From the NCBI GenBank assembly GCA_965649825.1, contig OZ287705.1:1-64000 (forward strand): a DNA stretch of 64,000 nucleotides. Reading direction: 5' to 3'. This document shows, piece after piece, positions 1 to 10,520 of this stretch (position 1 is the first letter of the stretch; each line of letters begins with the position of its first letter). This DNA is from Penicillus capitatus. Taxonomy: Eukaryota; Chlorophyta. The position numbers were made by a program, and so were the translations under genes. Below the pieces are notes generated by a model, which had not been told where the DNA came from, did not search any database, and saw nothing but the letters and a program-made list of their open reading frames with translations.

Positions 1-556
1 TTGACGGAAGGCTACAACCAGCAAAGGGAATCGGCAGATAAGCTCGCTCCATCTTCAAGACAGGCAGAGACGGTGTCCAAGGCTTCGTCGTCGGCAGGTC
101 ATCACGTCAGGAAACGGAACGTATCGATTACCAATACAATGGTGAAGAAGGCCGACCGGCTATCGACGTACGTAAATTGGCGTCCGGATACCTTTCGGTC
201 CTGCAAGAGGTGTGCCGCTAGATGCCCTCCGATTCGGCAGATTGGCCTGGACAGCACGGCGAAACGATGAAGGGTGGTGTATGGCCACTTGACAACCTGC
301 AGCCACGCATACCCAAGGATGACCTCTTGGCCGCGCTCTGCAGTGATGGTCGTGCTGGCTCGCACGGGATGTACGACGGTGTTGTCTTCGGCGAACAGAA
401 GAGATCCGATCGCCGAGGAGAGCACCGTCGACACTTCTACTGTGGCCGGGATGGCTCGTCTTCCGAGCTGCACTTCAGTTACGCAGCGAATCATGGAGGG
501 CTCGGTCAGCGTTCCGACGTCGCGCCGTCCAGTGCCTGCGACCGGTCGCAGCATCA
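1..556 (-). other. Open frame of unclear status, faint retropepsin resemblance
   Basis: A minus-strand frame stays open from about 1190 down to 102. The part left of the 925-bp repeat has a layout loosely like a retroelement aspartic protease: a short beta-like stretch (LGRRAIPATVE) and later VILGYAWLQ, which recalls the ILG-x-x-WL motif near the protease C-terminus. The expected catalytic D-[ST]-G is not present; EVST stands there. No integrase, reverse transcriptase or long terminal repeat can be recognised, and the frame could be an accident of GC-rich sequence. Treat as a possible decayed element only. Confidence 0.2.
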
Positions 557-1481
557 ACATGTGCGGCGGCATGGTCGCCCATGACGCAGGGTGAACGGAT
601 AACGCGCGGCCCTGCCTTGCTCGTTCGTGCAGGCGTGGATGCGGCAGGCCATTAAGCGGCTGCGGGTAGGCAGTGATGGGCTCCGGAGGATCTGGCGAGA
701 AACGCAGCTCATCGGGTGACGAAGCCGTGGCGCTCGGTAGGAGGCGAAATCGAACGTGCAACGAGATGCGAAGCTCGGTAACAAGCAAGAGGCTCGGTAA
801 TAGGTCAGTCGGTGCTTGTGGCAATGCTGCTGGCGCTTTTATAGTCCACAACGAAGGGACTTCCTCGTTTGACGAGGCAACATAGCCGGATCTGAGCCAC
901 CGCTCTGTGTTTGTCGTCCGTCGCCGGTGAGCTGCCGCTGCCTCTCTGATAAAGTTCGCACCAGTCGTCCAACCGCAAGCTTCTTCGTTGCATCGTTTGC
1001 TGAAGCGCCTAGGGACGGATGGAACGAGGCGCGACTGCCTCGGGATCGACAGCAAGACGCCAGATGCACAGAAAAACGTCCTGTCGGGATATGTCAAGGC
1101 AAAAGTCGCAGTTGGCGCTCGTGCCATGGCCCAAACGCGCCTTCGTCGACCAGATTGTCTTCCAGCCACCACATCACCATCCTCGTCCACGACCTCTTCT
1201 TCGGCGACGGTAGCTGCTCTCTGCGCCGTTCGGGTTAGCCATGTCTAGCATGAACGTGACAAAGTCTAGTGCTAGTTTGTCTACTGCTTCGCAGCAAATA
1301 GGCACGTGGACGCTAAGCTCTTGCGTTGCAGCCCAGCGTTCGACAGGGGACACCAACCTTCTTCCTTCTAGTCTGTGCAGTGTGTGTAAGATCCTGACTC
1401 AAAGACAAGGCATTTAGGGCTTCCTTCTCTTGGAATCCTCTCTATGCATCTACAGAAAACGGAAAGTCGTTCAAGATCATA
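557..1481. repeat. 925-bp dispersed repeat, copy 1
   Basis: This segment matches 44625-45551 in the same orientation with only a handful of substitutions (about 99% by eye) and no visible length change, so the duplication is recent. Similarity starts near the motif TGTGCGGCGGCATGG and stops abruptly at GTTCAAGATCATAC. Flanks differ outside and show no target-site duplication. On the minus strand there is a TATA-like CTATAAAAGCG near 841, so the element may carry a promoter. The right edge cuts into the last exon of the VPS33-like gene. Confidence 0.9.
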
Positions 1482-3699
1482 CGCCACGGCGAAATCCGCA
1501 GAATTCATGTCAAAGTGCGTTCCTGGTAGCAGATTCGCGGCATCCATGCCACGTCCCTTCCGTCCCGTCATCGCATTGAAGTCCAAACTGTCAGCTAAGG
1601 ATTGAGTGAAAAACGTGAGAGAAGGGAGGATAGAGAGATAGAAACAGAACCCCGTGAGAATGTACTGGAGCGATATTGTTTGAGAGTGAGCTCAACGAGG
1701 CGGATGCCAAGGGGAGCATAACCCCAGTAGATGTGACTGATGTCCGACGGTCTCGCATCTGGATACAAATAATCGTCCGAGGACAAGAGAAGCGTTTTGG
1801 CACGCACCTGTTTCGTCTTCCTCATTGATGGAAAGATTCAGAAACCGACGAATCGTTGGAAACGAGTTCTTGAATTCCTGTTTGGTGAAGAGTAGTCCAG
1901 CCATCTCCAGATGGGTCATCAAACTCAAGTTCTCATAGCTGCCACACAGAGGTCATCTCAGTGAGTTTAGGTTCGTTTTGGAAAGGCATTGTCGTGGATA
2001 CCCGTAGCAGAGGAGCATGGTTTTTCTGAGTGCGTCATTGACTTTCTTTGGAATGCCATTGTTTGTGATGCAAAGAAGACAGAGGAGGCGAAGAGCTTCG
2101 AAGAAATCGCATCGTTTAATCATCATGTCCTCCATATATCGATAACCCTCTTCAAACGCTCCTTCCTCGACAATCTGCAAAAACGAAGAGGCCGTCGTCT
2201 GGAATTTCTGTGAAGAGATGAGTAGAGTGGCTGGCCTAGCGTTCAACGTTGATACGATCTTTGAAATCCTCTCCAACCATTTTCTTAGCAATCGGTTCGC
2301 TGATGTTTGAATACATTTCGGTAGAACTCAGTTGCATCAGTCTGCCAAACAGAGATCTACTCAAGTTAATGCGTTGTGTGATGGTGTAGTGTGATCGATT
2401 GGCAAATTCTCGCATCTCTGAGACACTCTTGCTGGACGTGTCTTGCTTGATTGACTGCTAGTCATGCTTCATCTTCTGAACCCAGTCACGTATACGAGGC
2501 GCCGCTTTGTGCCAGGGAACATCACGCATCTCGCTGTGCATTGGATCGGCACTGTTGAGAATGTACTTCTTCTTCTCTGTCGCTCCAGTTCGATCTGTGA
2601 CATTCACGTAGACAACATTCGTCTTGATACCCAGAATCTCGTCGATCATCCCCTCGTACGTCACTTGTGTCATGAGAGGCGTGACAACATCCACAGCTCT
2701 GTTAAAGGGGAAAGAGACATGATTGAATATGGAGGGGTGGGAGTCTCTATCTGTCCAGGAGAATCATGCGTTTGATGGTACCTGGCGGCGGAAGATCGCC
2801 CATTTCTTGACTCATTCATGAACACATATTCTCGACGGCTTCTGCTGCTGGTCCCCCCTTCCCCATGATGCGTGGAATAACACCCACGACACTTTGAAAA
2901 TGCATCAGTGCCCTGCAACGATCGTTAGTACACTCAATGCAGGTACCATGAAGACCTGGCCACGAGAAACAGTGATGTGCTGTCGCCGTCTACCATCACT
3001 TCCCGAAACGAATCTGACAGCTCCAGAGACAGCACGTCCTCGTCGAAGGGAATAAAATCCAATGGCAACTCTCCCAGAATCGTATCTCCCTTAATGCCCT
3101 CATCTTCAATCAGCTGAGAAGAAATCCAATTCATATCAGGATTGACAGGTGATGATGATCACTTCAGACCTTTTCCTACCTTTTCGCAGAGACAGGTCAG
3201 ACGGGGAACAAAGTACACGGCATACTCATGCACCGTTTCCATTCTGTTCAGCGCCTTGATCTTTTCGGCTATGAGTTGTGCATTCATGACACTGGCACGT
3301 GACTAAGGCAGGCAGGTCACACAAACGTACATTCCTTTCTCATATGAGGCAGAGGTTGTACAATGAAGATGACGCTCTTAGATGCAGGTTGCTGCAGTTC
3401 AGGGCCTAGACGGGGAACATCTCCTCTACTCCATGTTCAGATTGCACAGCTGCAGGAATGATCAATGCCAAGCATCCGTCGAGTGTCGGGTCCACCGCCA
3501 GTGCCTTGGCTCCTAACCGGAAGCCTACAAGAGTGGTAGGTTGTGAAGAAACCAAACCGATCATGACATCGATGATGTCGAGGAATTTTGCTCTGGCTTT
3601 TTCTCTGAGAGGTGCCAGAGGCACAGCGCCCTTTGTGAGGGGCGGTACTTTGGGTTCCTGCTTCGCCGTCATTGCAATCGCGGCGCAGCTGGATTTCAA
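1482..3699 (-). CDS. VPS33: VPS33-like Sec1/Munc18 protein, C-terminus cut off at a repeat
   Basis: Sec1/Munc18-family subunit of the HOPS/CORVET tethering complexes at endosomes and the vacuole. Blocks in order match VPS33: EHGVEEMF, YFVPRLTCLCEK, LDFIPFDEDVLSLEL, VDGDSTSLFLVA, HFQSVVGVIPRIMGKG, MILLDR/AVDVVTPLMTQ, VTYEGMIDEILGI, ALRLLCLLC, LLCYGYENL, PTIRRFL, SDISHIYWGYAPLGIRL and NLLPGTHF. Clear introns include 3114-3179 and 2913-2955. Frame breaks can be explained by tiny GT-AG introns at 3392-3411 and 3303-3322 (20 nt each) and 2458-2481 (24 nt). A stop near 2815 would need a 15-nt intron (2811-2825). The intron 2699-2750 has an AT instead of a GT donor. The usual last ~90 residues, including the glycine-rich nucleotide-fold strand, are missing because the 925-bp repeat begins there. 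It is either a recently damaged gene or one with a new 3' end. Head-to-head with the GCFC gene. Confidence 0.85.
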
Positions 3700-3714
3700 T
3701 TTTCGTCCAATCTA
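3700..3714. promoter_or_regulatory. Very short divergent intergenic gap VPS33/GCFC
   Basis: Only 15 bp separate the first possible VPS33 ATG (3697-3699, minus) from the GCFC ATG (3715, plus). A second in-frame VPS33 ATG at 3670-3672 would widen the gap to about 42 bp. Promoter elements for the two genes must overlap each other's 5' ends; no TATA motif is seen here. The compactness is direct; the shared promoter is inferred. Confidence 0.45.
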
Positions 3715-6295
3715 ATGCCGAAGCGAAATCTGCGCAAAAAGTCGACCGAGGTCAACGATGCCTCATCCCGCGAGCCTGTTGCAGCGACAGCGGCGAAGAA
3801 AGGTGTTTTGAGTTTTGATGTCGACGAGGAGCCCGTCGTGGCGCAACCGAACAAGAAAACCAGCAGAAAGCAGGGTGTGCTGAAAAAACGACTATTCGAA
3901 GACGACGCGCATCCGTTACCTTCCACTCAAGTGCCCTCTGTCGGGGATTATACCGCCGAAAAACTCGAGGAGTTGAAGAAAGAGACGAAGGGCTTGTTAA
4001 AACGCCCTTCTTCTGTATCGGCCACCCCTACTCCCCCACCTGTCTTGAAAGTCTCAGGGAGCTTCAAACCTATTGCTACTGCATCGTCACATCCACCGGA
4101 GGAGGCTTTTGTGCGCGTTCGACCAGAAGAGCACAAGAAAAAAGAAGCTGTCGAGCAACCGTCGGAAGATATGGACAAAGATTTTGTGCCGCCCAATATA
4201 CGAACCATCCAGTTAGATTCCCTCTTGCAGTTGAAGAGTCCATAGAACACTCCACTTTGTAGAATGGCGAAGGCGAAACGAGAGAGATTGAGACAGGCGC
4301 GATTGGCTCCAGATTATCTCCCTCTTGGCGGAGCATCTACTCTTCTGAGTCAGGATCTTAAGCAGAAGGAGGACAGACCGCGCTCTGAGTCGGATGAAGA
4401 AGAGGAACACATGCGGCTCCAGTTCATCGGTCATCTTCCTTCAAAACCAAAGTGTGACGATCGTTGCTTTGCAGAGGCTGTTTTCATGTTGCGATAGAGT
4501 TGCTCAGGATGAACTGGATTTGGATCTGATAGAAGACGAGGATGCCGTCGACAGTTTTGTCGACACACAGATCAAGAAAGGCATCGCAGCTGCAGGGCAT
4601 CCAGACGCACCCAGGACACACAGAAAGAAGCAACGCCATTACGAGGCTTCTGTGCATGTGTCGGCAGAAACAAGCACTCATTGTTTCTCATTCTAGGTGG
4701 AAGATGATGTGCCTGTGATGCCCGTTTTGACTCGGACGGATCTTGCGGCTGCTGCGATGCAGACATGGCAGCAGATCGTGAAGGAAACCAAAGTGCTGCA
4801 GGAGGCACAGGACGCGACGGGGAGGAGGCTCAAGGACACGAGAAAATGTCTGAGCGATGCACGGAATGGATTGGAGACGAGCAAGGAGGAAGAGAAGACC
4901 ATAGAAGAGCGTTATCGGGAGGTACAGGAGTGGCGCGATTACATGGCAGATCTCTGTGCCTGTCTGAAAGAGAAACTTCCGTTCATCGAGTCGATGGAGG
5001 ATCACCTACAGGAGTTTTATGACGAGAGGGCCTCTCAACTAGTGCAAGAAGGACTGGAACACAGAGAAGGACAAGAGTTAGCAGACATGGCATCGAATGC
5101 AATTCTGGAGACCATCGCAGCAGAGGATTCCCTCGACGAAGCAGGAAGAATCGCGCAGATCGCTGTCCGTGATCTCGAGAGAACCTATCACACTTCGGAT
5201 GACAGCGAGGTAAATGAGAAGGCATTTCGAAGAGGCGAAAAGCGAAAGAGAAGGTGGCAGGCGGCGATGCACAGTGCCTCTCAGGGGGACTATGACGTCA
5301 AGAAGGACAGTCCACTGGACAAGATGCAGCTGGCTTCGCAGCTCGAAGAGATAAAGCGAACGGCAAACGAGGTGTTCTCTGACGTGTTGCCCGAAATGCG
5401 ATGCATTTCGTCGATCACTGCTCGAGTGGAAGGGTGGAAGACCCAGTATTCTAAGCTGTACGATATGGCGTACATTCCAGACAGTCTGCCAGCATTGCTC
5501 GCTCCCTTTGTCCGTTGCGAAGTGCTGACGTGGAGTCCTCTCTGCGGCACCCCGCTTGGACTGGAGTCTCAGCAGTGGTATATGGATGTTGAGAGTTTCG
5601 GCGGGTCCGAGGAAGATCATCTGGTCCCTGAGATCGTCCGTCAGGTCGTTCTGCCTGTTGCTCGTCAACACATACAGAAGTGCTGGTCGCCTTTTGTTTG
5701 CTCAGAGTCCAAGATCGTCGCAGAGATCGTCCGCGAGATGCTGGTCTATGTATCCATCGAGGACACTGAGATGGAGAAGTTGCTCCGTATCGTCCGGAAG
5801 AAACTCAAAGAGGCGGTGGACGATGTGGGAGTCTCTCCGTACACACGACCAGCCTTCTCTATATCAGAAGTGGTTCAGTCTGTTGTCGAAGTCGGGTTCA
5901 GAAGGGCACTTCACTTGACAGCATCTCTTGGCTGCTTCACGGACATCCTGTCGAGAGATGTCGTCAGAGATCTGCTTTTGACAGAGCTCGTATGTGAGCG
6001 GCTGCTTCCACATCTTAGGGCGCTGACATCGTATCAGCCCAGAAGTGCTGTAGAGAAAGTCGTCTCTCTGCTGTCTCTTCTTCCGTCGCCGTTGCTTGCA
6101 GCAGGCCAGTGTCCTATCGAATTCCAGCAGATATCGGAAGTGCTGCGTGCCATGGGCCGGTCCATCGAAACCCAGGAAAGACCCAGGAAAAGAGAAGAAG
6201 GCGGTCGTGCGTTTATTGGATCGTTTGTTAAGTGGCTCTTTCACTTCGGAAAGACGGAGACGGCGATTTCTGTGCAAGAAGCGTTTCTGGTGTGA
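3715..6295 (+). CDS. GCFC/PAXBP1-like protein (Ntr2/GCFC family)
   Basis: GC-rich-sequence-DNA-binding-factor family protein; members work in spliceosome disassembly or nuclear transcription complexes. Four exons: 3715-4211, 4263-4429, 4500-4651 and 4697-6295, with GT-AG introns of 51, 70 and 45 nt whose phases (2, 1, 0) keep the frame. The N-terminus is charged and disordered (LSFDVDEEPVV). The family signature follows (MAKAKRERLRQARLAPDYLPL, then DSFVDTQIKKGI), then a coiled coil (about residues 280-400), then the GCFC core (WKTQYSKLYDMAYIPDSLP, LLAPFVRCEVLTWSPL). About 800 residues, normal for the family. It looks intact and supplies the best calibration for ordinary introns in this genome. 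Confidence 0.92.
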
Positions 6296-7439
6296 CACGG
6301 GACATGCATGGCGTCCTGGATACGCCCGTTTGCCGACAGCCTGGTTCCATGAAAGCCGCAGTGATCATTGAGAGCGTTCCTCTGTTTTGAGACAGCAATT
6401 GATAAAGTCCGGGTCACGACTGACCACAAAGGAAACTGCTTTTTCGCTGTAATGCTTTTCATGCGTGGATCAATCTTCGCTATCCGTCTCCTTCGAAGCC
6501 TCCGTGCGTTACTCAGTGAAGTTTACTTCTGGACACTCTCTTCTGTTGCTCCGCTTCCAATGGACAGATCTTCAACCGACAGACACTCTCATCTGCTTGA
6601 CTCATCCACTACTGCAGCCCGAATTCCGCTTCCTACAATAGCCATTGCTGCAAGTCCAGGCTCCGCTTCGTCCAGAATCCTGCCGATCAATCATGGCTGC
6701 GCTGACCGATGAGTGCAAAGGGAATCAACCTACACCGTGAAGGTTATCCCGTCACGGAAAAGTGCGTCGCACCTAAAGTGAGAGAAAAGACAATCAATGC
6801 TCCAGCCTAATGAGCCGAACCCGACGAGGTGGACACATGTTGAGCAGCGTGAAGATTCAAGTTCCTTGATTTAGAACGGCACCAAACAGCTCTACGGACA
6901 TCTCTCCGACGGGCATCATACGGAGAGTGATACCTTTGAGGCATTCTCTCGAAATGGAAGCAGTTCTATGCGTGATTAAAGTAAGAGCGCCACACTGCTA
7001 ATGCCGGTTGCCAGAGACAGTATCCTGGCTCAAAGAACCCTGTCTCCATATCTCGTCGGCATCCAGTCACGGACATGGTGTAGTCGAACAGAGTCTGTGT
7101 TCTCGAAGAGATGCTCTCTACAGAAAACTCTCGGAGCAAAGTATTCATTCTTCAGGGATCCAAACCAGTCCCGTCTCCGGATTTGTTGCAGGTCCTTCCA
7201 GCTACTTTTCCTGCACCAGGCATTCATGTCATCTCTCCTTCTCATTTTTCTGATTGAGTGTAGGTGGTGATGGATCTGAAGATTCCTGTCGGCTTCTCGA
7301 TGTACTTTGTACACATTGATAGACGTGTGTAGTGCATCATACATTCCACTCTAAATTCCGACCCTTTACTTTTTCAACTGTTCGATGCACGTTGCTTGAA
7401 AAGGAGGTTCGAACAAAGGATCCCTGACATCATCTCTGA
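6296..7439 (+). other. Unassigned, possibly coding stretch
   Basis: No complete gene can be assigned. A 114-residue frame (6368-6712, plus) contains VTTDHKGNCFFAVMLFM, and a later piece (about 6713-6812) reads GINLHREGYPVTEKCVAPK; both have protein-like composition but are separated by stops and frame changes. Near 7140-7320 the plus strand also reads short protein-like runs (PSPDLLQVLPATFPAPG, VMDLKIPVGFSMYFVHIDR). Exons of one gene joined by short introns are possible; a function is not suggested. Confidence 0.25.
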
Positions 7440-8270
7440 TCTTGTGTGGAATGGCAGATTCAAAGAGCGTCAGGGATGACACGAGAGGCAAGAAGAGCGT
7501 CGACGACTCGCCATGTAGACTGCAGAAGGGTTCTTTGCAGAAGAGGAGGAATGAGAGAGGGAGAATACTCCGTGGGGTACTCGTGTTCGAACGTAGGTGT
7601 CGCCGGCGAAGATTGCTCCGATCATTCAGGAATCCAATCGAACACGGGTGGAAGGAAGCATCGCTGCCAACAAGGAGCGATGCCCATACCGCCATCGTCA
7701 TGTACGTCTCAGGAATGGTCCCGTGTCCAAGACAGACAACCTTTCTGAAGAGAATATACGCGCCGATCCCGCAACGATGGCACAGAAACAGCATTCTCTG
7801 ACGAGTTGGTCGTCGGCCCCGTCTTCCATCCAGTTCGGCAGCTCCTAAAACACATCTCCGAATGCCTCTTGCACAAGGAAAGATTTGATCCATGGACTGT
7901 CGTTCGTGAAGGAGAGAGATGTGTCTGCTGTTTTTGAAGAGGAAATGGATTCTTGGTGTTCACGTATGGAGGCGAATAAAGCACTGGCTCAGGGCCCTCT
8001 GCAATTCATCCGGTTCCAGCAGAAGTCGCAGCATCATTGGACGCCGGGGATCGGAGCCTTCAAGAAACGAACGTGCAGCTCGGCGATTTTCTCACTCGGT
8101 TAGATGAAGCTGGCCGGAATCCGCAGAGCCTTCTCTGCGGACAAAAGTCCACACGGCATCCCTTGAATAGCCAACTGTTGATGTCCAAACTGTCCTGTGC
8201 AACGTTGCAATCCTGTTCTGCCCAGGGTTCTTCTAAACCTGCCAGTCCTGAGCATGTAATCATGGACGGC
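7440..8270 (+). other. Probable exons of an unidentified plus-strand gene with coiled-coil end
   Basis: Several overlapping plus frames look coding in succession: DELVVGPVFHPVRQLLKHIS with the following LLHKERFDPW (about 7795-7915), AVFEEEMDSWCSRMEANKALAQ in two parts (about 7925-7995), and SLQETNVQLGDFLTRLDEAG (about 8055-8115), the latter two coiled-coil like. The frames do not join without splicing, and I could not place introns with confidence. A 175-residue minus frame (7366-7893) overlaps and may be a shadow. No family recognised. Confidence 0.3.
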
Positions 8271-8720
8271 TGATTCTCCGTTGAACAATCTCGTCTGTTC
8301 ACGTCATCAGCCAATCGCCCATGCGACACAGTACGTTAACGGCTGCGCGACTGTAGGTCGTTGATTCTTCGCAGCTGTTCTTTGTTCATCCCATTTTGGT
8401 TAGCCTCACTGCAAGACCTGAAGTAGATCGTCAACACGGATTTCTCTTTTCCGGGCCCTGCAACGCAAATCTGTCCATCTTTGCAAGCAGCCAGAGAATC
8501 TCCCAGAAATCGAACGTCTTCATGAAGAAGAACAATCTTCCTTCAGACATGAGCGGAAGCTGAAAGCCTCCTTTTGAATACCCCGAGTTTCTGATCTCAA
8601 CAGCAACGTGTTCAGTCGTGCATGTATCATCTATCGTTTACGCTGGATGCTTGTAAATAACAACGATTCCCTGCATTTAAATGTCACTGTTTTGTAAAAA
8701 CGCCACCAAAATAGAACATC
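8264..8720. repeat. PPR-unit 3' flank, copy 1
   Basis: Sequence downstream of PPR gene 1 is shared with the 3' flanks of the other three PPR genes (36280-36731, 46055-46623, 58370-58961). A common core contains the motifs TTCTTCGCAGCTGTTCTTT and GATTCCCTGCAT. In this copy a minus-strand frame (MKTFDFWEIL... to a stop at 8336-8338) can be read through by assuming a 20-nt GT-AG intron, whereas the other copies have stops; whether this is a small gene or transcribed 3' UTR is undecided. Confidence 0.7.
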
Positions 8721-10421
8721 TCAAACGAGCTGCAAAGCACTCAAATGTTCTTGAATCGCTTCATTCGGCTCCACTTTCGCTTCCTTCATGTATTCGTGAA
8801 CTGTCTTCGCGTGTTCTGTGTCACTCGTCTTAGCACAGTGTGCCAACACAGCCTCATATGGGCCTTGGGTCGGCGTAACAGCACTGTCTTTCTTCACAGC
8901 CTTCTTCACATCCTCCAGCACCTGCATGGCGTCGTCCATACGGTCGTGGTCCAATGCGAGTCGAATCATGGACTCTGTCATCTTGGCAGATGGCCAACGA
9001 AACTCTTCCGTAAAACCCTTCCAGCACTGAAGTGCATGTTCCACATTGGATGCCTTGAGGCACATGGCAATCCATGTCATGTAGCCGCGATACGATAATG
9101 CGATGCTCAACGATTTCATCGTTTTCACCACCTCAGATACCTGTGTCAGAGCTTCGTCCTGCGAGTAAGTACCATTCTCCCACAAACGCTGAATGATCTC
9201 TATCTGTGCAGCGAAGTTCTCTCCGCGGCGTCCAGCGCCTTCCAAGTCGTTCAAAGGCAACTTCTTCAATAATTTTAATGCCTTGGTCAGATCTCCTTTC
9301 TTCTCGTAGAGATCTATGATGCCTCCGAATGTGACGTGGGTTGCTCTCAGTTTGAGCTCATTCATGCGATTGAAGCAGTAGGTAATGTGGGTCTCAAGCT
9401 CCTCGTCTGTCAGCTCCAAGAATAACAACGATCGGAAGACGAAATCAAATGAGGAAAGAGTGAGCATCACACCGCTGCTGACCGATTCCTTCAAATAGCC
9501 CAGCGCCTCATCCGACCGTCCCAGTTTGCCAGACAGCTTGATCAGAGGAACATAGGTAAACGATTGGGGTCTGACGTTCCTCGATTTCATCAAAGCCATT
9601 AAGTCCTTGCATTCTTGCAAGTACTCCTCGCCAGTGTCGCTGTCAACGTTTTCGGCATAGACATCCAACATGACATTGTAGTTACGCACATCTTTCACTG
9701 TAAATTTCTCCATCGTTTCATTAAATATCTGTTTCGCACGATCCACATCTTTCCCCCGGCCGCAGACAGTGATCAGTGAACGGTATGTCACTGGATCGGG
9801 CTTAATCTTGTAGTCTTCCTGCATCTTGTGGAATGCTTCGAATGCAGCATCGACTTCGCCGGTGCTTGCATAGGCATAGATGAGGGTATTGAAGATGTAG
9901 TTGCTTGGCGTCAACCCTTTTGCCACAATCTCGTCAAAAACCTGTTTTACCATGTCCAGGTTGTTCATCCGTGAGTATGTTTTCATAACATTCATATAGA
10001 TCCCAACATCGATCGTGACATCACGAGCCTTCATTTCTTCGAAGAGCTCCAGGACACGAGAGTAGGCGCGATCACGCATCAGGAGTCCCATTTCACGACT
10101 GTAGTCGGACGTGTGGTTTCGTGGCCGGCGTTTCTTGCGCATGAAATCGTCGTCCACCTCTTGATGTTCCTCTGGGGCGTCATGTAACCCGCGGCGTTGC
10201 ATCGCTCCCGTCCAGCCGAACGCGGTCTTGTCATCGAAGCGCATTAGCAAGCGGGATGGGCATCTGGGTGATGCAGGGTAAAAACGACTGACTGGCGAAA
10301 CAACAGATCGGGTCGGGGCGACGCCGTCGTTGGCGGAGAGCGTCGGTGCAACGGCGGAAAAACGCGAACGGAAAAGCCAACGCCCAACGTTGGCGTAGTT
10401 TTGTGCAGAGCGGCGCATCAT
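8721..10421 (-). CDS. PPR protein 1 (P-class, organelle-targeted)
   Basis: 566-residue pentatricopeptide-repeat protein, intronless. The N-terminus (MMRRSARNYANVGRWLFRSR) is Arg/Ser-rich without acids, as expected for a mitochondrial or plastid presequence. From about residue 115 there are tandem helical pairs with PPR spacing, for example GIYMNVMKTYSRMNN, NYIFNTLIYAYASTGEVDAA and VTYRSLITVCGRGKDVDRA. No DYW or E domain follows, so it is P-class. Such proteins bind organelle RNA sequence-specifically and act in processing, stability or translation. The C-terminal block (GPYEAVLAHCAK, EAIQEHLSALQLV) is nearly identical in all four window copies. It is closest to copy 3. It diverges from a BRE1-like pseudogene across about 100 bp. 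Confidence 0.95.
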   Translation of the reverse strand: MMRRSAQNYANVGRWLFRSRFSAVAPTLSANDGVAPTRSVVSPVSRFYPASPRCPSRLLMRFDDKTAFGWTGAMQRRGLHDAPEEHQEVDDDFMRKKRRPRNHTSDYSREMGLLMRDRAYSRVLELFEEMKARDVTIDVGIYMNVMKTYSRMNNLDMVKQVFDEIVAKGLTPSNYIFNTLIYAYASTGEVDAAFEAFHKMQEDYKIKPDPVTYRSLITVCGRGKDVDRAKQIFNETMEKFTVKDVRNYNVMLDVYAENVDSDTGEEYLQECKDLMALMKSRNVRPQSFTYVPLIKLSGKLGRSDEALGYLKESVSSGVMLTLSSFDFVFRSLLFLELTDEELETHITYCFNRMNELKLRATHVTFGGIIDLYEKKGDLTKALKLLKKLPLNDLEGAGRRGENFAAQIEIIQRLWENGTYSQDEALTQVSEVVKTMKSLSIALSYRGYMTWIAMCLKASNVEHALQCWKGFTEEFRWPSAKMTESMIRLALDHDRMDDAMQVLEDVKKAVKKDSAVTPTQGPYEAVLAHCAKTSDTEHAKTVHEYMKEAKVEPNEAIQEHLSALQLV

Positions 10422-10520
10422 CGGCGTTTCCTACGTCCTCCGTCAGACGTGACGTACGAAGGCGATCTGCTGCAAATTGTTGTTCGATTATTTACCAACG
10501 TTTCTACGGTTCGGACGACG
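10422..10520. promoter_or_regulatory. Bidirectional promoter of PPR/BRE1 unit 1
   Basis: The gap between the PPR ATG (minus) and the BRE1-like ATG (10521, plus) keeps the motif GTCAGACGTGACGTA, a CRE/bZIP-like TGACGT core, in all four units. In units 2-4 it is followed by TATAAAGG on the plus strand; here the TATA position reads CGAAGG. Conservation of this block and loss of the TATA in this copy are directly visible; promoter function is inferred. Confidence 0.55.

Noticed and set aside
102-1190. 362-residue minus open frame as a single gene
   Set aside because: It runs through the repeat edge at 557 without any change in character, is Arg/Ser/Pro-rich in the way of random GC-rich translation, and has no domain. 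Only a weak retropepsin-like stretch is mentioned.
557-1481. The 925-bp repeat as a solo long terminal repeat
   Set aside because: Ends do not form a clear TG...CA pair, there is no target-site duplication, and flanking bases just outside are partly shared, which favours segmental duplication.
8340-8640. Minus-strand frame downstream of PPR 1 as a confident gene
   Set aside because: It can be read to a stop only by assuming a 20-nt intron, has no recognised domain, and the three homologous flanks have stops; kept only as a remark in the repeat entry.
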